Source: Carposina sasakii (Eukaryota > Arthropoda > Insecta > Lepidoptera > Carposinidae). Taken from it: DNA of 64,000 nucleotides. The notes under the pieces are model-generated. The model saw nothing but the letters and a program-made list of their open reading frames with translations. It was not told where the DNA came from and searched no databases. Where the stretch lies: contig CP053175.1 of NCBI GenBank assembly GCA_014607495.2, positions 8,630,770 through 8,694,769 of the forward strand. Reading direction: 5' to 3'. The position numbers were made by a program, and so were the translations under genes. Shown piece after piece: positions 9,047 to 20,700 of this stretch. Every line of letters starts with the position of its first letter. Within the stretch, counting starts at the first letter, position 1.

Positions 9047-12000
9047 CCCTTTAACGCACACTTTAACTTTTTTTTGAATTCACTATATTTACTCATAAAT
9101 CTATATTCTGTAGTGTTATTTATAATAACATTGATTAATAAAATTTCCAGAAAGTCATTATTTTCCGAGAAAATAAAGAAAACATTGTGGCTAGTATACT
9201 GTCCACCGACCGTTTTGTATCAGTTACTATCCCTATGAAATCAGTGGCCTGTAAACTGGCCACTTATAAAAAATAGTTTTTTTGGATGTAAATAATATAA
9301 AAAAAAAAAATGATTGTTTATTTCGTAATCAGTCTTTATTTAGCCTCAAAAACTTGACACTTACAATTAGCGTAACTTAAAAAAAAATATAGTATCAATC
9401 AAGAAACAAAATTTTGGACTTAATTTTCTAAATTTTTATCAGAATTACAATATAAAAATAAATCTGTGTTGTTCACGATTCAAAAAAAGATAAGGATAAT
9501 AAGAAAACTTTCTTGTTCACAATTCAGAAAAAAACAAACTATATTAAATCTTTTTTTTCTGTCCGGAGTTATGAAAAGGAGCAAAACATTCAACGCATAA
9601 TGCTACATTACATTTAATACATTCATAAACACTACGTTTAGGTTTTGATGCAGTGCTACAATACCTGCATCTACGTAAATTTTTCTTTACAGATTTTACG
9701 AGTCTATGATCGCCATTTTCGTTTTCTTGAACGGGAATTTTGGAATTTCCTATAAGTTCATCGGCTAGTTTACTTCTGAAAATCAGATGTGTTATAGGTT
9801 TTGTTCCACCAGGATAAGCCTTTCTCCAAGTGTCCTTATAAATGATGTAGGAGTTTACGATAGCAGCTTCTATCAAGTAGAACCAAATTTTCATCCACCA
9901 TCGACGTGATTTCCATGAAATATTGTATGAAGCCATGTACTGGTCGAATTTATCTACACCGCCCATAAACTTATTATAATCAATTATAGCATTTGGGCAA
10001 GACACATTCTCTTTATTGCCATGCATATTAGTGCGCTTAACAAAACCTTTTTTGGCTGGGTTGTGCATATTTGAAGCCACACATACAGCTTTTTTCCCGC
10101 GGTCTCTCCATTTAGAAACAGATATGTTAGATTTCGTCATAGCAGAAGCACTCTCTCCTACAGCCATGTCTCGATCATGCGGAAATTTATTGGAAGGGAA
10201 AAATTTTCTTGAGGGCATAATAGTTCCAACACCGAAAATGGTTTTGCGAAGCAATTTGTCTAATAAAGGCAAGGAGGTAAAAAATCGATCAAAAAACAAG
10301 CAATATCCCAAATGCTCAAACGCCGAAGCCAACTTCAGTACTATACTTTCACCTAGACTCAATTCCCTTTGTCCACCTTGCAGTTTTCCCTCATAAATAT
10401 CAAAATTGACCATATATCCCGTGACAGCGCAACATATAACCCACACTTTGAACCCTCTTTTGATGGGCTTGAGCGGCATATATTGTTTCAAAGTAGACCT
10501 TCCTTTGAAAGCTATCATACTTTCGTCAATAGACAATTGCCGATGAGGACTATATACTGACCCGAAAACATATGAAAAATGAGTCAGTAATGGACGTATC
10601 TTAAAAAGTCTGTCAAAGCCCACGTTACCCCTTGGTATCATTTTCTCGTTATCATTTGCATGTATAAACCGCAGTATTTTTAAGAATTTGCGCATACTCA
10701 TAAGACTGCTTATACGGGATACATGAAAATTTTTATCTTGAGACCAATAAAGCCGCATTGATGGTAAACTATGAAAGCCCATAATAATCAGAATTCCTAA
10801 AAAAGTATTCAGGTCTTCTTCGGTCAGGTTTAGAGTCTGATGGCACTGTGCAGCATATCTATTACTCTCTATAATCATTAGTTGGTAAAAAAAGGGAGTC
10901 AAAAATAGTTTCAAAATCTTGAGAGGTGAGTTTAGATCGACTTCCTTATTTATACCTATGTAACTATTGAAAGTAGTTTTTTTATATACTGGTGGTTTTC
11001 TAAATTTTCTCTTGCTCCATTTATTCAGATTTTCAGGAGTACCTTCAGGAGGCTGATCCATAACTATAGGCGGTACAAGCAAAGGCGATGATGGATGCGA
11101 CGGTGCTGTTGGAGGTAATGGTGAAAGCTGGGGTGGAGGTGTTGGTTCGGAAATGTTCGAGGATGAAGATCCGGGTGGAGGTTCAGAAGAAGACAATGGC
11201 TGATGACAACTGCGGGTGCTAAGGCTGCTGGTATTCGATACAACATCTTCAAAACAGTCGTCAGCGTCGGAATCCCCACCAATATCAGAATGGATGGCCT
11301 GGTCATCAGTAATAGCCATAATTTCTGCCCATTGGTCATCATTTAGGTTTTCCAAATCCTGATAACTGAAGATATTTCTAAAACAACAGAGAAACGAAAA
11401 TGAAAACTTTATAAATCAGAACTATTATACCTACCTAGAAATCTGCATAATTTGACAAAAAAAAATACCTAAACAATTACGATAATAGCCTATAACTGCC
11501 GAACCCATATATCTGTGCTTATTGTATTATTATATCATAAAAATAGACTATATACTTCGGGTGAAATGATATAGTTTATATAAATAAATCAAAATATATA
11601 ATTATGAGACTATCTCAAATACACATGTGTAATTTATAGGTTATGTTTTTTCAACTCGCCGGTCATTTTTCAATTACAAAAATAGCATATTTATTTTCCT
11701 GTTCACTATTGTTCTGGCACATGAAAATACAGAATATACTATAACACAATCGTTTTACTCACCTTTTGAACGAAGACATGGTTTTTCATTGCACTACACA
11801 TTAATTATACGTGTTGTCTACTCGCGATAACAGCGAACACTAGTCCGCATACGCGCAGTGGCTAGTTGACAGGCCACTGCCAAAAACGGCGCGAATTTTT
11901 ACGTGCGTGCCGCGTCCTTGAACGGTGGCTAGTTAGCTGGCCAGCGTGCTTTATTAGCTATCGTTTTTGATCATAAGGTTCATGATTACTACAAAAATCT

Positions 12001-12068
12001 TTGAATTTTCGACCTTAATGTGACTGTCCAGTTTACTGGCCACTTTGTATGGGCCGTCCTATAAAGGG
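9047..12068 (-). mobile_element. piggyBac transposon, structurally complete
   Basis: Flanked by TTAA at 9043-9046 and 12069-12072, the piggyBac target. The ends are CCCTTTAACG on the left and, read inward, CCCTTTATAGG on the right, so the first seven terminal bases match. A subterminal word ACTGGCCACTT occurs near both ends (9255-9265 and 12035-12045). It encloses one two-exon transposase gene with no interruption. With intact ends, target sites and frame, this could be a recently active autonomous element. Confidence 0.93.
9544..11779 (-). CDS. piggyBac transposase (two exons)
   Basis: DDD transposase that excises and inserts the element at TTAA. The start is in a 17-nt exon 1 (11779-11763, ATG then donor GTGAGT). 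The intron is 11378-11762 (385 bp, acceptor GTTTTAG). Exon 2 runs 11377-9544. Splicing restores the frame exactly, giving MSSFKRNIFS joined to the exon-2 frame; exon 2 has no suitable ATG of its own at this position. Counting from codon 11355: an acidic, Ser/Pro-rich N-terminus (1-110), then the DDE_Tnp_1_7 domain with D277 (SIDES), D356 (FFDRFF) and D468 (GGVDKFDQ), and a C-terminal Cys-rich zinc-binding region (CRYC, CIKCNVALCVECF). About 615 residues, normal for the family. No stop or frameshift seen. Confidence 0.93.
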
Positions 12069-12137
12069 TTAATTGAGTTGACAACTTCCTTAGTTACTCT
12101 TTTAGATTTAGGTGCATGCTTATAATGGTAGATTATA

Positions 12138-12401
12138 TACAGGATGTAACAGAAAGGGTATGTTAAGCGAAAAGCTACGTAAATAGCCCACTGTAGAGAA
12201 CCTATAAACAAAATATGAGACTCGAAATCACATGTTTATTTTTCCCGATAGTATGGACAATTTTTAAATATCTCAGGAATTTTCATACAATTTTGAAAAA
12301 TAAACATGCGATTTCGAGTCTCAAATTTTGTGGATAGGTTCTCTACAGTGGGCTATTTACGTAGCTTTTCGCTTAACATACCCTTTTTGTTACACTCTGT
12401 A
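12138..12401. mobile_element. Tc1/mariner-type MITE with about 65-bp TIRs
   Basis: Long inverted repeats: the left arm begins TACAGGATGTAACA and the right arm, read inward, begins TACAGAGTGTAACA. Both continue through AAAGGGTATGTTAAGCGAAA to about 65 bp. A second, inner inverted stretch lies around 12215-12235 and 12295-12325. TA target bases flank at 12136-12137 and 12402-12403. Non-coding, 264 bp; TA duplication and ACAG ends fit a Tc1/mariner-derived MITE. Confidence 0.85.
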
Positions 12402-12775
12402 TAGTCCAGCCATGGAATAAGATTCAAGTAGTCTTGTGAAACCAAAGTCTTGACAAGTTGCACTTTAACAAAAGATAATTGAGCCAAACATGGAGGTAAT
12501 AAAAATAATTATCTCCATGGAGCCAACATTTAAGTTTGCATTGCACACATATTATTCGTCAGGATACTGTAACATATAATAGGGACAGGGACCAAATCCT
12601 AAATGTTATCTCCACTATGTTAAGGCTTAATATCCCTTGCAATGGAAGTGCCATGAATCATTCATTATGCTAATTGCATAGAATTATTTTAAATCCATCC
12701 AAAAGTAAATAAAAATAATATGAAACAACAACCAACTCTAGTTAGGTATGTACAGAATGTAGGAATTATTGTAAC

Positions 12776-12972
12776 ATGTATGTATGCCGCGTGGTGCCGG
12801 CAGAGTAGAGTTTGTACCACCCCATGTCTGCCCGTGGGTATCGTACGAGGCTATTAAGGGTTTCCGGGAGGTGGACAGCAGCGCCGTCCGTGCCGACAAC
12901 ATAGTCCGAAAATCACACTGCGGTCACCAACCCGCCTGCCCAGCGTGGTGACTATGGGCAGAAAATGTTAAA
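12776..12972. repeat. Dispersed lepidopteran repeat, GC-richer block
   Basis: A block much richer in GC than its flanks, running from about GTATGCCGCGTGGTGCC to GTGGTGACTATGGGCAG. I recognise it as a widespread moth repeat (possibly a LINE 3' end or SINE), but cannot name the family. No reading frame is supported on its own. Confidence 0.45.
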
Positions 12973-13035
12973 TAGTACAGTTTAGTAAAAAAAAGATTAT
13001 AATATATGTACTTAGGTAACAGAACTGAACTATAC

Positions 13036-14408
13036 CTGACACTGGCTGTGGAAAGATTGGTTCAAGACTGCTATTCAAATGTTCAGCAGTAAGGGAAATG
13101 GATAGGTGGTCTTCTGCAACAGTAACAAGAATAGTTGAGTACAAAAATATACTAAGCCTTAAAAATTATGCCTCAGGGCTTAAATAGCCTACATAATTAG
13201 TTATTTCAAATTACCTGTCTGTGGATTTAAGAATGGTGCTGAAACTTGTTCAATGGTATTGGGGTTAGATGGCATGACGTCTGCAATAAAAAGAGACACT
13301 GTGATAGTAAAAAGAAACTATGAGGACATGTGAATCTAGTTTTCATTCATATTTAAATTAGATATTTGCTTACCGGATACAGTAATTTTGCTATGAGTAT
13401 CTACATCAAGCTTTCTTATCTTGTAGTTTGTGTGCTCAATATTTGGACATATATTTTCTGAAATAAAAAAATACTTAAAAATACTATACATACAAAATAA
13501 AATATTTAAAAAAATAATTTTCAGTCATGCGGCATGCACAAACAACTTCTGCAATATAAATCTGGGTTGGACTTTGAAACTGGTACCTTCGATGGGGGTT
13601 AAGGGGGGTTTGAGGGGTGTAGGGGATGGTTAGGTCTATCTGCTAAAAGTTTCAGTCGCCGGAGACAATGCATTTAGGAGTAATGATTTTATTTAAGTTT
13701 TGAATCTTCATACATATTGATTACAAAATTTCGACCAAAAATCCTTTTGTTGGTCTGCTTAAGTTCACTAAAAGATTTATAGTAAATATGAATAATGTTG
13801 ATGAAGTTTAACTCACCAGATAAAGAATTTTTACTATAATTGTGGTCATCATGTCTTCTCTTCCTGCAGTAATTATGATCAATGTTTGGATTGATATTCT
13901 CTGGAAAAAAAACAAACTGTATTTACAGTATTTAACAGAATAACACTTATACCAGTGACTTATACTAATAAAGATAAATAATCTAAAGCAAAACCTGCTA
14001 ATATTTATGTTGAAATAAGCTCAATATCTATAGGTTTGTTTCCAATTACAATTTTTGTTGTTAGCCAAACCAAAACATAGAAATTGATTGAATTTATAAT
14101 GATACAGACTTTATTATTTTGTAATAGGTATCTCTGGGTGTACCTGTAGCAATTTCATTGTTTGTAAACAATGTTGGATAAGCATCCTTGTAGAGACGCT
14201 CTTTTTTTGTGAAGAATCGTTTCTCAAAATGTTTGTGGCATACAAACAGTTTGCTGAGTTCTACCACACTGCAACCCTGTAAATTGTCACCATGAGCACC
14301 AAGGCACTGTAACCACTTTTGGAGTCCTATCTCAGTCTTTCGAAAATGATGAAAAATGACGTCCTTTCGCCTGCTTCCACAATTCACCACACAGGACGTA
14401 TTGTACAT
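13036..14408 (-). CDS. THAP-domain host gene, five phase-1 exons (3' end not found)
   Basis: Exon 1 (14408-14144, ATG at 14408) encodes a THAP zinc finger, a sequence-specific DNA-binding C2CH module. It shows CVVNC, a tryptophan in QKWLQCL, VCHKHF and the terminal AYPTLF box. Further exons with AG/GT borders are 13900-13817 (84 nt), 13457-13374 (84 nt), 13280-13215 (66 nt) and 13113-13036 (78 nt). Every junction is phase 1, and every exon after the first is a multiple of three, so each can be skipped in frame. The two 84-nt exons encode related peptides (ENINPNIDH and ENICPNIEH) and are a duplication. The remaining exons lie below 13036, where MITE and piggyBac insertions sit; I could not fix them. 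A nuclear DNA-binding protein is inferred; THAP domains also occur in P-element-derived genes. Confidence 0.7.
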
Positions 14409-14529
14409 GATGGAATTTACAAAACAAACTACAATGTTACAGCAATGGCATTGAAGATGAGGATAAGTTACGGAATTAAATCGACGCAGAACTTCACTTT
14501 CTAAGACTTCACTCTATAATATTTTTTTT

Positions 14530-16215
14530 TGTTTAGTTTATCCCGAAGGAAAGGCAAAGGGAACTAAGCCCATACAGCCATTGTCTTTAGTAAATGATTT
14601 CTAAATTTATGATGGATGATAATGATGATGATGAATGGAAACGTCGGGAAAATCCTCAAGAACAAGTGTTAAGTTAAAATGAATAATTATTGCAGAAACA
14701 ACTTACATGCGCCCATGAAGAGATCGTAATCCGGCTAAAGTTTTACTCGGCTTACCTGCGTATAAAACCATGCACACGCACTAGATTCACATCACAAGTA
14801 ATCAAAATATAACTCATCTACCAGAAAACATCACTTCGCGGACACATGCAAGCCATTTACAAATAATTTTTAATTTTCACAAGAAAATTACACCTGCACC
14901 CTTCCAGCTTTTCCCGCCGAATCTTCACTCTATAAACAACCACTGTAATTTTTTTTTAATTTAGTTTATCCCGAAGGAAAGGCAAGGGGAACTAAGCCCA
15001 TACAGCCATTGTCTTTAGAAAATGATTTCGGAATTTATGATGGATGATAATGATGATGATGAATGGAAACGTCGGGAAAATCCTCAAGAACAAGTGTAAA
15101 GTTAGTGAAAATGAAAAATAAGTGCAGAAACAACTTACATGGGACAATGAAGAGATCGTATTCCGGCTAAAGTTTTACTCAGCTTACCTGCGTATAAAAC
15201 CATGCACACGCACTAGATTCACATCACAATTAAGCAAAATATAACTTATCTACCAGAAAACATCACTTTACGGACACATGCAAGCCATTTACAAATAATT
15301 TTTGATTTTCACAATAAAATTACACCTGCACCCTTCCAGTTTTTCCCGCCGAATCACAACCACTGTAATGTCAAAAACATTTTTTTTTTAGTTTATCCCG
15401 AAGGAAAGGCAAGGGAACTAAGCCCATACAGCCTAACCATTGTTTAGTAAAATGTATTCTGAATTTATGATGAATGATGATGATGAGTGAAACGTCGGAA
15501 AAATCCTCAAGAACGAGTTTAAAATTAGTAAAAATCAAAAATAATTGCAGAAACAACTTACTTGAGCCCATGAAGAGATCGTATTCCGACTTAAGTTTTA
15601 CTCAGCTTACCTGCATATGAAACCATGCACACGCACTAGATTCACATAACAAGTATACAAAATATTACTTATCTACCAAAAAACATCACTTTACGGATAC
15701 ATGCAAGCCATTTACAAATAAATTTTGATTTTCACAAGAATATTACACCCGCTCCCTTCCAGCTTTTCCCGCCGAATCTCAAAAACAAAAACGCCGAAAA
15801 TGGCGATATTTTTTTTTGTTAATCCCAAAGGAAAGGCAAGGGGAACTAAGCCCATACAGCCTAATCATTGTCTAGTAACATAATTCTGAATTTATGATGG
15901 ATGATAATGATGATGATGAATGGAAACGTCGGAAAAATCCTCAAGAATAAGTGTAAAGATAGCCAAAATGAAAAATATTTGCAGAAACAATTTACATGGG
16001 CACATGAAGAGATCGTATTCCGGCTAAAGTTTTACTCAGCTTACCTGCGTATAAAACCATGCACACGTACTAGATTCACATCACAAGTAATCAAAATATA
16101 ACTTTTCTACCAGAAATCATCACTTTACGGACACATGCAAATCATTTACAAATAATTTTTGATTTTCACAAGAAAATTACACCTGCACCCTTCCAGCTTT
16201 TCCCGCCGAATCCCC
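14530..16215. repeat. Tandem array, four units of about 427 bp
   Basis: Four direct copies begin with TTTATCCCGAAGGAAAGG or a variant at about 14536, 14964, 15391 and 15818, a period of 427-428 bp. Each continues through a GATGAT-rich stretch, a TATAAAACCATGCACACGC block and CTTTTCCCGCCGAATC at its end. On the minus strand a unit starts GGCGGGAAAAGC (E2F-site-like) and ends in an A-run, as a retroposon would. The first unit abuts the upstream side of the THAP gene. Confidence 0.85.
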
Positions 16216-16379
16216 GAAAATGGCGACATTGGCGGCCAATAGAGCCGATAGAGTCACGCGGGGCGGAGCGTGTGCGAAGAGGGCAGGATAAAATGTCACT
16301 TTCAAATAGTGAGCCATAGACACTAAGATCAAGATTTTTATCTATGAAGAATACCTGCCATGGATCCCTCTTTGACTAA

Positions 16380-16937
16380 TTTTACATTTGTTCTTAAGGA
16401 TTTTCATTATCATCCCATAAATTCAGAAATCATTTACTAAAGACGATGGCTGTATGGGCTTAGTTCCCTTTCCTGCCTTTCCTTCGGCATAAACTAAACA
16501 AAACAAAAAAATGGATCCCTCTTTCTACGATAGATCCACAGGACGGATTCGGCGGGAAAAGCTGGAAGGGTGCAGGTGTAATTTTCTTGTGAAAATCAAA
16601 AATTATTTGTAAATGGCTTGCATGTGTCCGTAAGGTGATGTTTTCTGGTAGATAAGTTATATTTTGATTACTTGTGGTGTGAATCTAGTGCGTGTGCATG
16701 GTTTTATACGCAGGTAAGCCGAGTAAAACTTTAGCCGGATTACGATCTCTTCATGGGCGCATGTAAGTTGTTTCTGCAATAATTTTTCATTTTGACTAAC
16801 TTTACATTTGTTCTTGAGGATTTTCCCGACGTTTCCATTCATCATCATTGTCATTCATCATAAATTCAGAATACATTTTACTAAACAATGATTAGGCTGT
16901 ATGGGCTTAGTTCCCCTTGCCTTTCCTTCGGGATAAA

Positions 16938-16970
<33 letters not shown>
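16380..16970. repeat. Inverted units of the 427-bp repeat plus A-run
   Basis: A partial inverted unit (about 16380-16515) and a nearly full inverted unit (about 16543-16935) face the direct array, making a large inverted repeat around 16216-16542. The full inverted unit ends in an A-run of about 30 at 16938-16969. The spacer 16216-16320 is CpG-rich and has AAAATGGCG words like a housekeeping promoter, but no gene is seen to start there. Confidence 0.8.
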
Positions 16971-17711
16971 TAGATCCATATTCAAAGGTTCACATGTGGG
17001 TTCAGACCATAGATACCAAATCCCTGGTTCAGACTACTTAATTAATTACTACTTAATTGTGTGCTGCTAGGAGTAATTTGTGTTCTGTGTTCGTAACCGA
17101 TTTCGGCTGAGATGAATGGGATTTCGGTGATTTCGATTGACAACCGTGCTCGTTAGCAACGAAAATTAGCTCATAGCCCGTCTTTGTACCGTTGTGACAC
17201 CTGTTTCGTCAACATTTTAAGATTCATCAGTTGCATATTTTACTTTCAGTGCTAGTTTGCTGGTAACAGGAGTAATAGCAAGTGTTGGACATTGTTGTCT
17301 GGTTGCTGCTGCAATTGTATATTACTGTAATAAACCTTCAAGTTCACTTGAAAAGAGTAGCATCGATAAAGTTGTAGTCAATGGATATAGTTACTGCAGC
17401 AGCAAGTTGTGAATAAATATAGTGGTTTATTATTGAGTAATTTGCTATAATTATACAATTATTAATTAATAAATGAAAGCTTGGTAGTCCAATCTATCCC
17501 AAAACACAAAATTCACAGTAGTTCTAACTATACTATTAATTTAGTGATAAAAAGCATGAAAATACATTCTATTAGTTACAAAAAAAATAACTGCTTTGCT
17601 AACTTTTCGACTATCATACATAATGAAAATTATAAGAGGCTTATATGTTAAGTACAGAAACTTCTACATTGTTGCAAGATATTGAGAATTCCTCGCACAA
17701 ACAAAGTGGTC
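16971..17711. other. No gene seen; upstream of the effector-like gene
   Basis: AT-rich, no supported frame. A leader or promoter for the gene at 17712 could lie here. I see neither a bacterial ribosome-binding site just before ATG 17712 nor a clear intron. Confidence 0.35.
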
Positions 17712-20700
17712 ATGGAGAGTCGTAAAACAAGTAAAAAACGTGGACATTCTGTTACAAACAAAGATGGTACAGTATCAAAGAGGCTGCACATGGATGTAAG
17801 TGTTACTAGTAATGAAGATTCAGAGTTTCCTAGTGATTCACAGGATAAACCTGGACAGGATGAATTGGATAATACTTGTCAAACTAAGCAATACATTCCT
17901 CATCACTTGATTGGAATTATGTATCAATTAGACTTGTCGGTGCTTTGCTTACTTAGAGAGTCTATGTATAAAAGTAAATATCCGTTATTATCATTAGCGT
18001 TTGGCGATTCCGAAATTGATAAATTTAATGATATTGTCCTTCGTTATAAAAAGAAGTCTATTCATATAAAAATTGAAAATGTAGACAAGTATTATGTAAA
18101 TAATGGCATTAGTTATGCTAGATTATTTACTAAAGAAAAACGAAGTTTTTCTATCAATAATTACTTTGATAGTTTTGTCAAACATTTAATCTCTAAATCA
18201 GATAGTTTATCAAATAATATAGAATATCTTATTGTATATACAAATTCAGGCTTTGATCTTACAAAAGAAAATAATTTAAGAGAAGGAAAATTCAAAAAAT
18301 TTTATCCTTTTAAATTTGATAGCATAAATATAGAAGAATTTGACCTTTTAAAGGACTTTTTGTTTATAAATGACAATATGCAAGAGAGTGGTTTTTATCG
18401 ATTTTCGCGAAATAAAACAGAAAAAGAAGAACTATTAAGGCGGTTAGAGATTTCGTCTGCTATGCAGAAAGTAATAAAAGAAAAAAAAATCTCTCAGGAA
18501 TTTGTAAAAGAAATAAAGGAAGCATTTTTAGATAAATTAGTGTTTGCAGTTAATCAGCCTAATAGAGAAGAGCTGAACAGTATTATTAAAAATGAAATAG
18601 AAAAAAATAGCACAGTTAAAGATGATTATATAGCATTACAGGAAAGAGTGTTACTTGATTTAACAGCTCCAGAAAAGGATAAAAAACTCGGGAATCATGT
18701 GTCTAGAATTATATATGAATTCAATCTATTAATGCGCATCTTGCATTACATGTTTTTGTATAAAGATATATTTTCCATAAATTATGAAGGAACAACCCAT
18801 GATATATCTAATAACATTGCCCTTGATTATAAAGATAAAATTACTTACGTAAAGGCTTACAATACAAATGGTAATATTGGTTATAGTCAGTTATTTCCCT
18901 CTAGACAACAGAGTATGTTTTCTATTAATAAGTATTTTACTCTTTTTGTTGAAGAACTAAGAGAGAGTGTAGAATACTTTATTATCTATACTAATGCAAA
19001 TCTAGATCTTACAGAAGAAAAGAAGTTAAAAGAAGGGCGATCTAAAGATTTTTATCCTTTAAAATTTGATAATGATAAAGCTTTAAGAGATAGTTTGTGG
19101 ATAAATGGGAATGGTCTTTATCGATTTGTGCAAGAAGAAGCAACAAGAAAAAAGCTTTTAAGTCTATTAAAGCTTCCACCTTCTTTGCAAAAAGAAAAAG
19201 AAGAAGGAAGACTTTCTAGTGAGAATGAACAAGAAATAAAAGATAAATTTTTAGATAAACTAATATTTGCAATTAATCAACCTAATAGGGAAGAATTGAA
19301 TAATATTGTTAAAGAGGAGATAGATACATTCGATTCTCCATATAATTATGAAGAATTTCATGAAATAGCATTACGTTGGTCAGAATCTCATGAATTTGGC
19401 CCTCTTACAAAAGGAATAATGGAAAAGATTTTGGGAGATATAAAAAATAATAGATCTAGTTATAAGAAGATTCAAAATAAAAACATTAATGAAGAAATAA
19501 AATTTGCTAGAAGTGTGGTTGGTAGAGAGGGAATACCTGCATTTAATCAGTTCTTAAATTTTTTAATTACAGGAGAAGGGATAAAGTGTCTAGAAGTTCT
19601 AAAGAGGGAAGGAATTGATCTAGCTAGTATGTCCAGTATTTTGCATGTAGCTGGAGCCAAAGCTGCAAAAGCTTTTAAAGACTTATATGATATTTGGTTC
19701 AATGAACAAGGAAATAAAACACAATATTTAAAAACTCTAGAAAAAGAAGGAATATATCTATCTAATATGTCCAGTATTTTAGGTGGAGCAGGATCTAATG
19801 CTTCTAGAGCCTTTAAAGACTTACATGACCTTTGGTTTGATGTGGAAGGAAGTAAAACACAATATTTAAAAACCCTAGAAAAAGAAGGTATAGATCTAGC
19901 TCGTATGTCCAGTATTTTGAGTGGAGCAGGAGCTAACGCTGCAAAAGCTTTTAAAGACTTATATGATATTTGGTTCAATGAGCAAGGAAATAAAACACAA
20001 TATTTAAAAACTTTAGAAAAGGAAGGAGTAAATCTATCGAATGTGTCCAGTATTTTAAATGTAGCAGGAGTTAACGCTGCAAAAGTTTTTAAAGACTTAT
20101 ATGACCTTTGGTTTGATGTGGAAGGAAATAAAACACAATATTTAAAAACCCTAGAAAAAGAAGGAATAGATCTAGCTCGTATGTCCAGTATTTTAAGTGG
20201 AGCAGGGGCTAACGCTGCAAAAGTCTTGAAACACTTATATGATATTTGGTTTGATGGAGAAGGAAGTAAAACACAATACTTAAAAACTCTAGAAAAAGAA
20301 GGAATAGATCTAGCTCGTATGTCCAGTGTTTTAAGTGGAGCAGGGGTCAATGCTGCAAAAGCTTTTAAAGACTTATATGATATTTGGTTTGATCCAAAAG
20401 GAAATAAAAAACAGCATTTAAAACATTTTATTGAAGACAAAGATAGGAAAAAAAGTTTTACACTGCATAATTTATCTGGTATATTAAGTAGAGCAGGAGC
20501 TAATGCTAAAGATGCTTTTGAAAAGTTTCATAGTACTTGTTTTAGTGACAATGGAAAAAGAACAGAACTTTTAGATGATTTCTATAAGGCAGGTTTTACG
20601 CCAAGTAACTTATCCTCTACGTTATGTGGAGCAGGAGCTCGTGCTTCTTTTATTTTAAAAAAATTTCATAGTACTTGTTTTAATGAGAAAAGAGAAAAAA

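Noticed and set aside
12490..12530. Short palindrome around ATCTCCATGG
   Set aside because: Small and imperfect; no duplication or family features.
19547..20440. Long antisense ORF (297 codons) opposite the repeat region
   Set aside because: It is the mirror of the 138-bp repeats; periodic sequence keeps the opposite frame open. No start context or domain.
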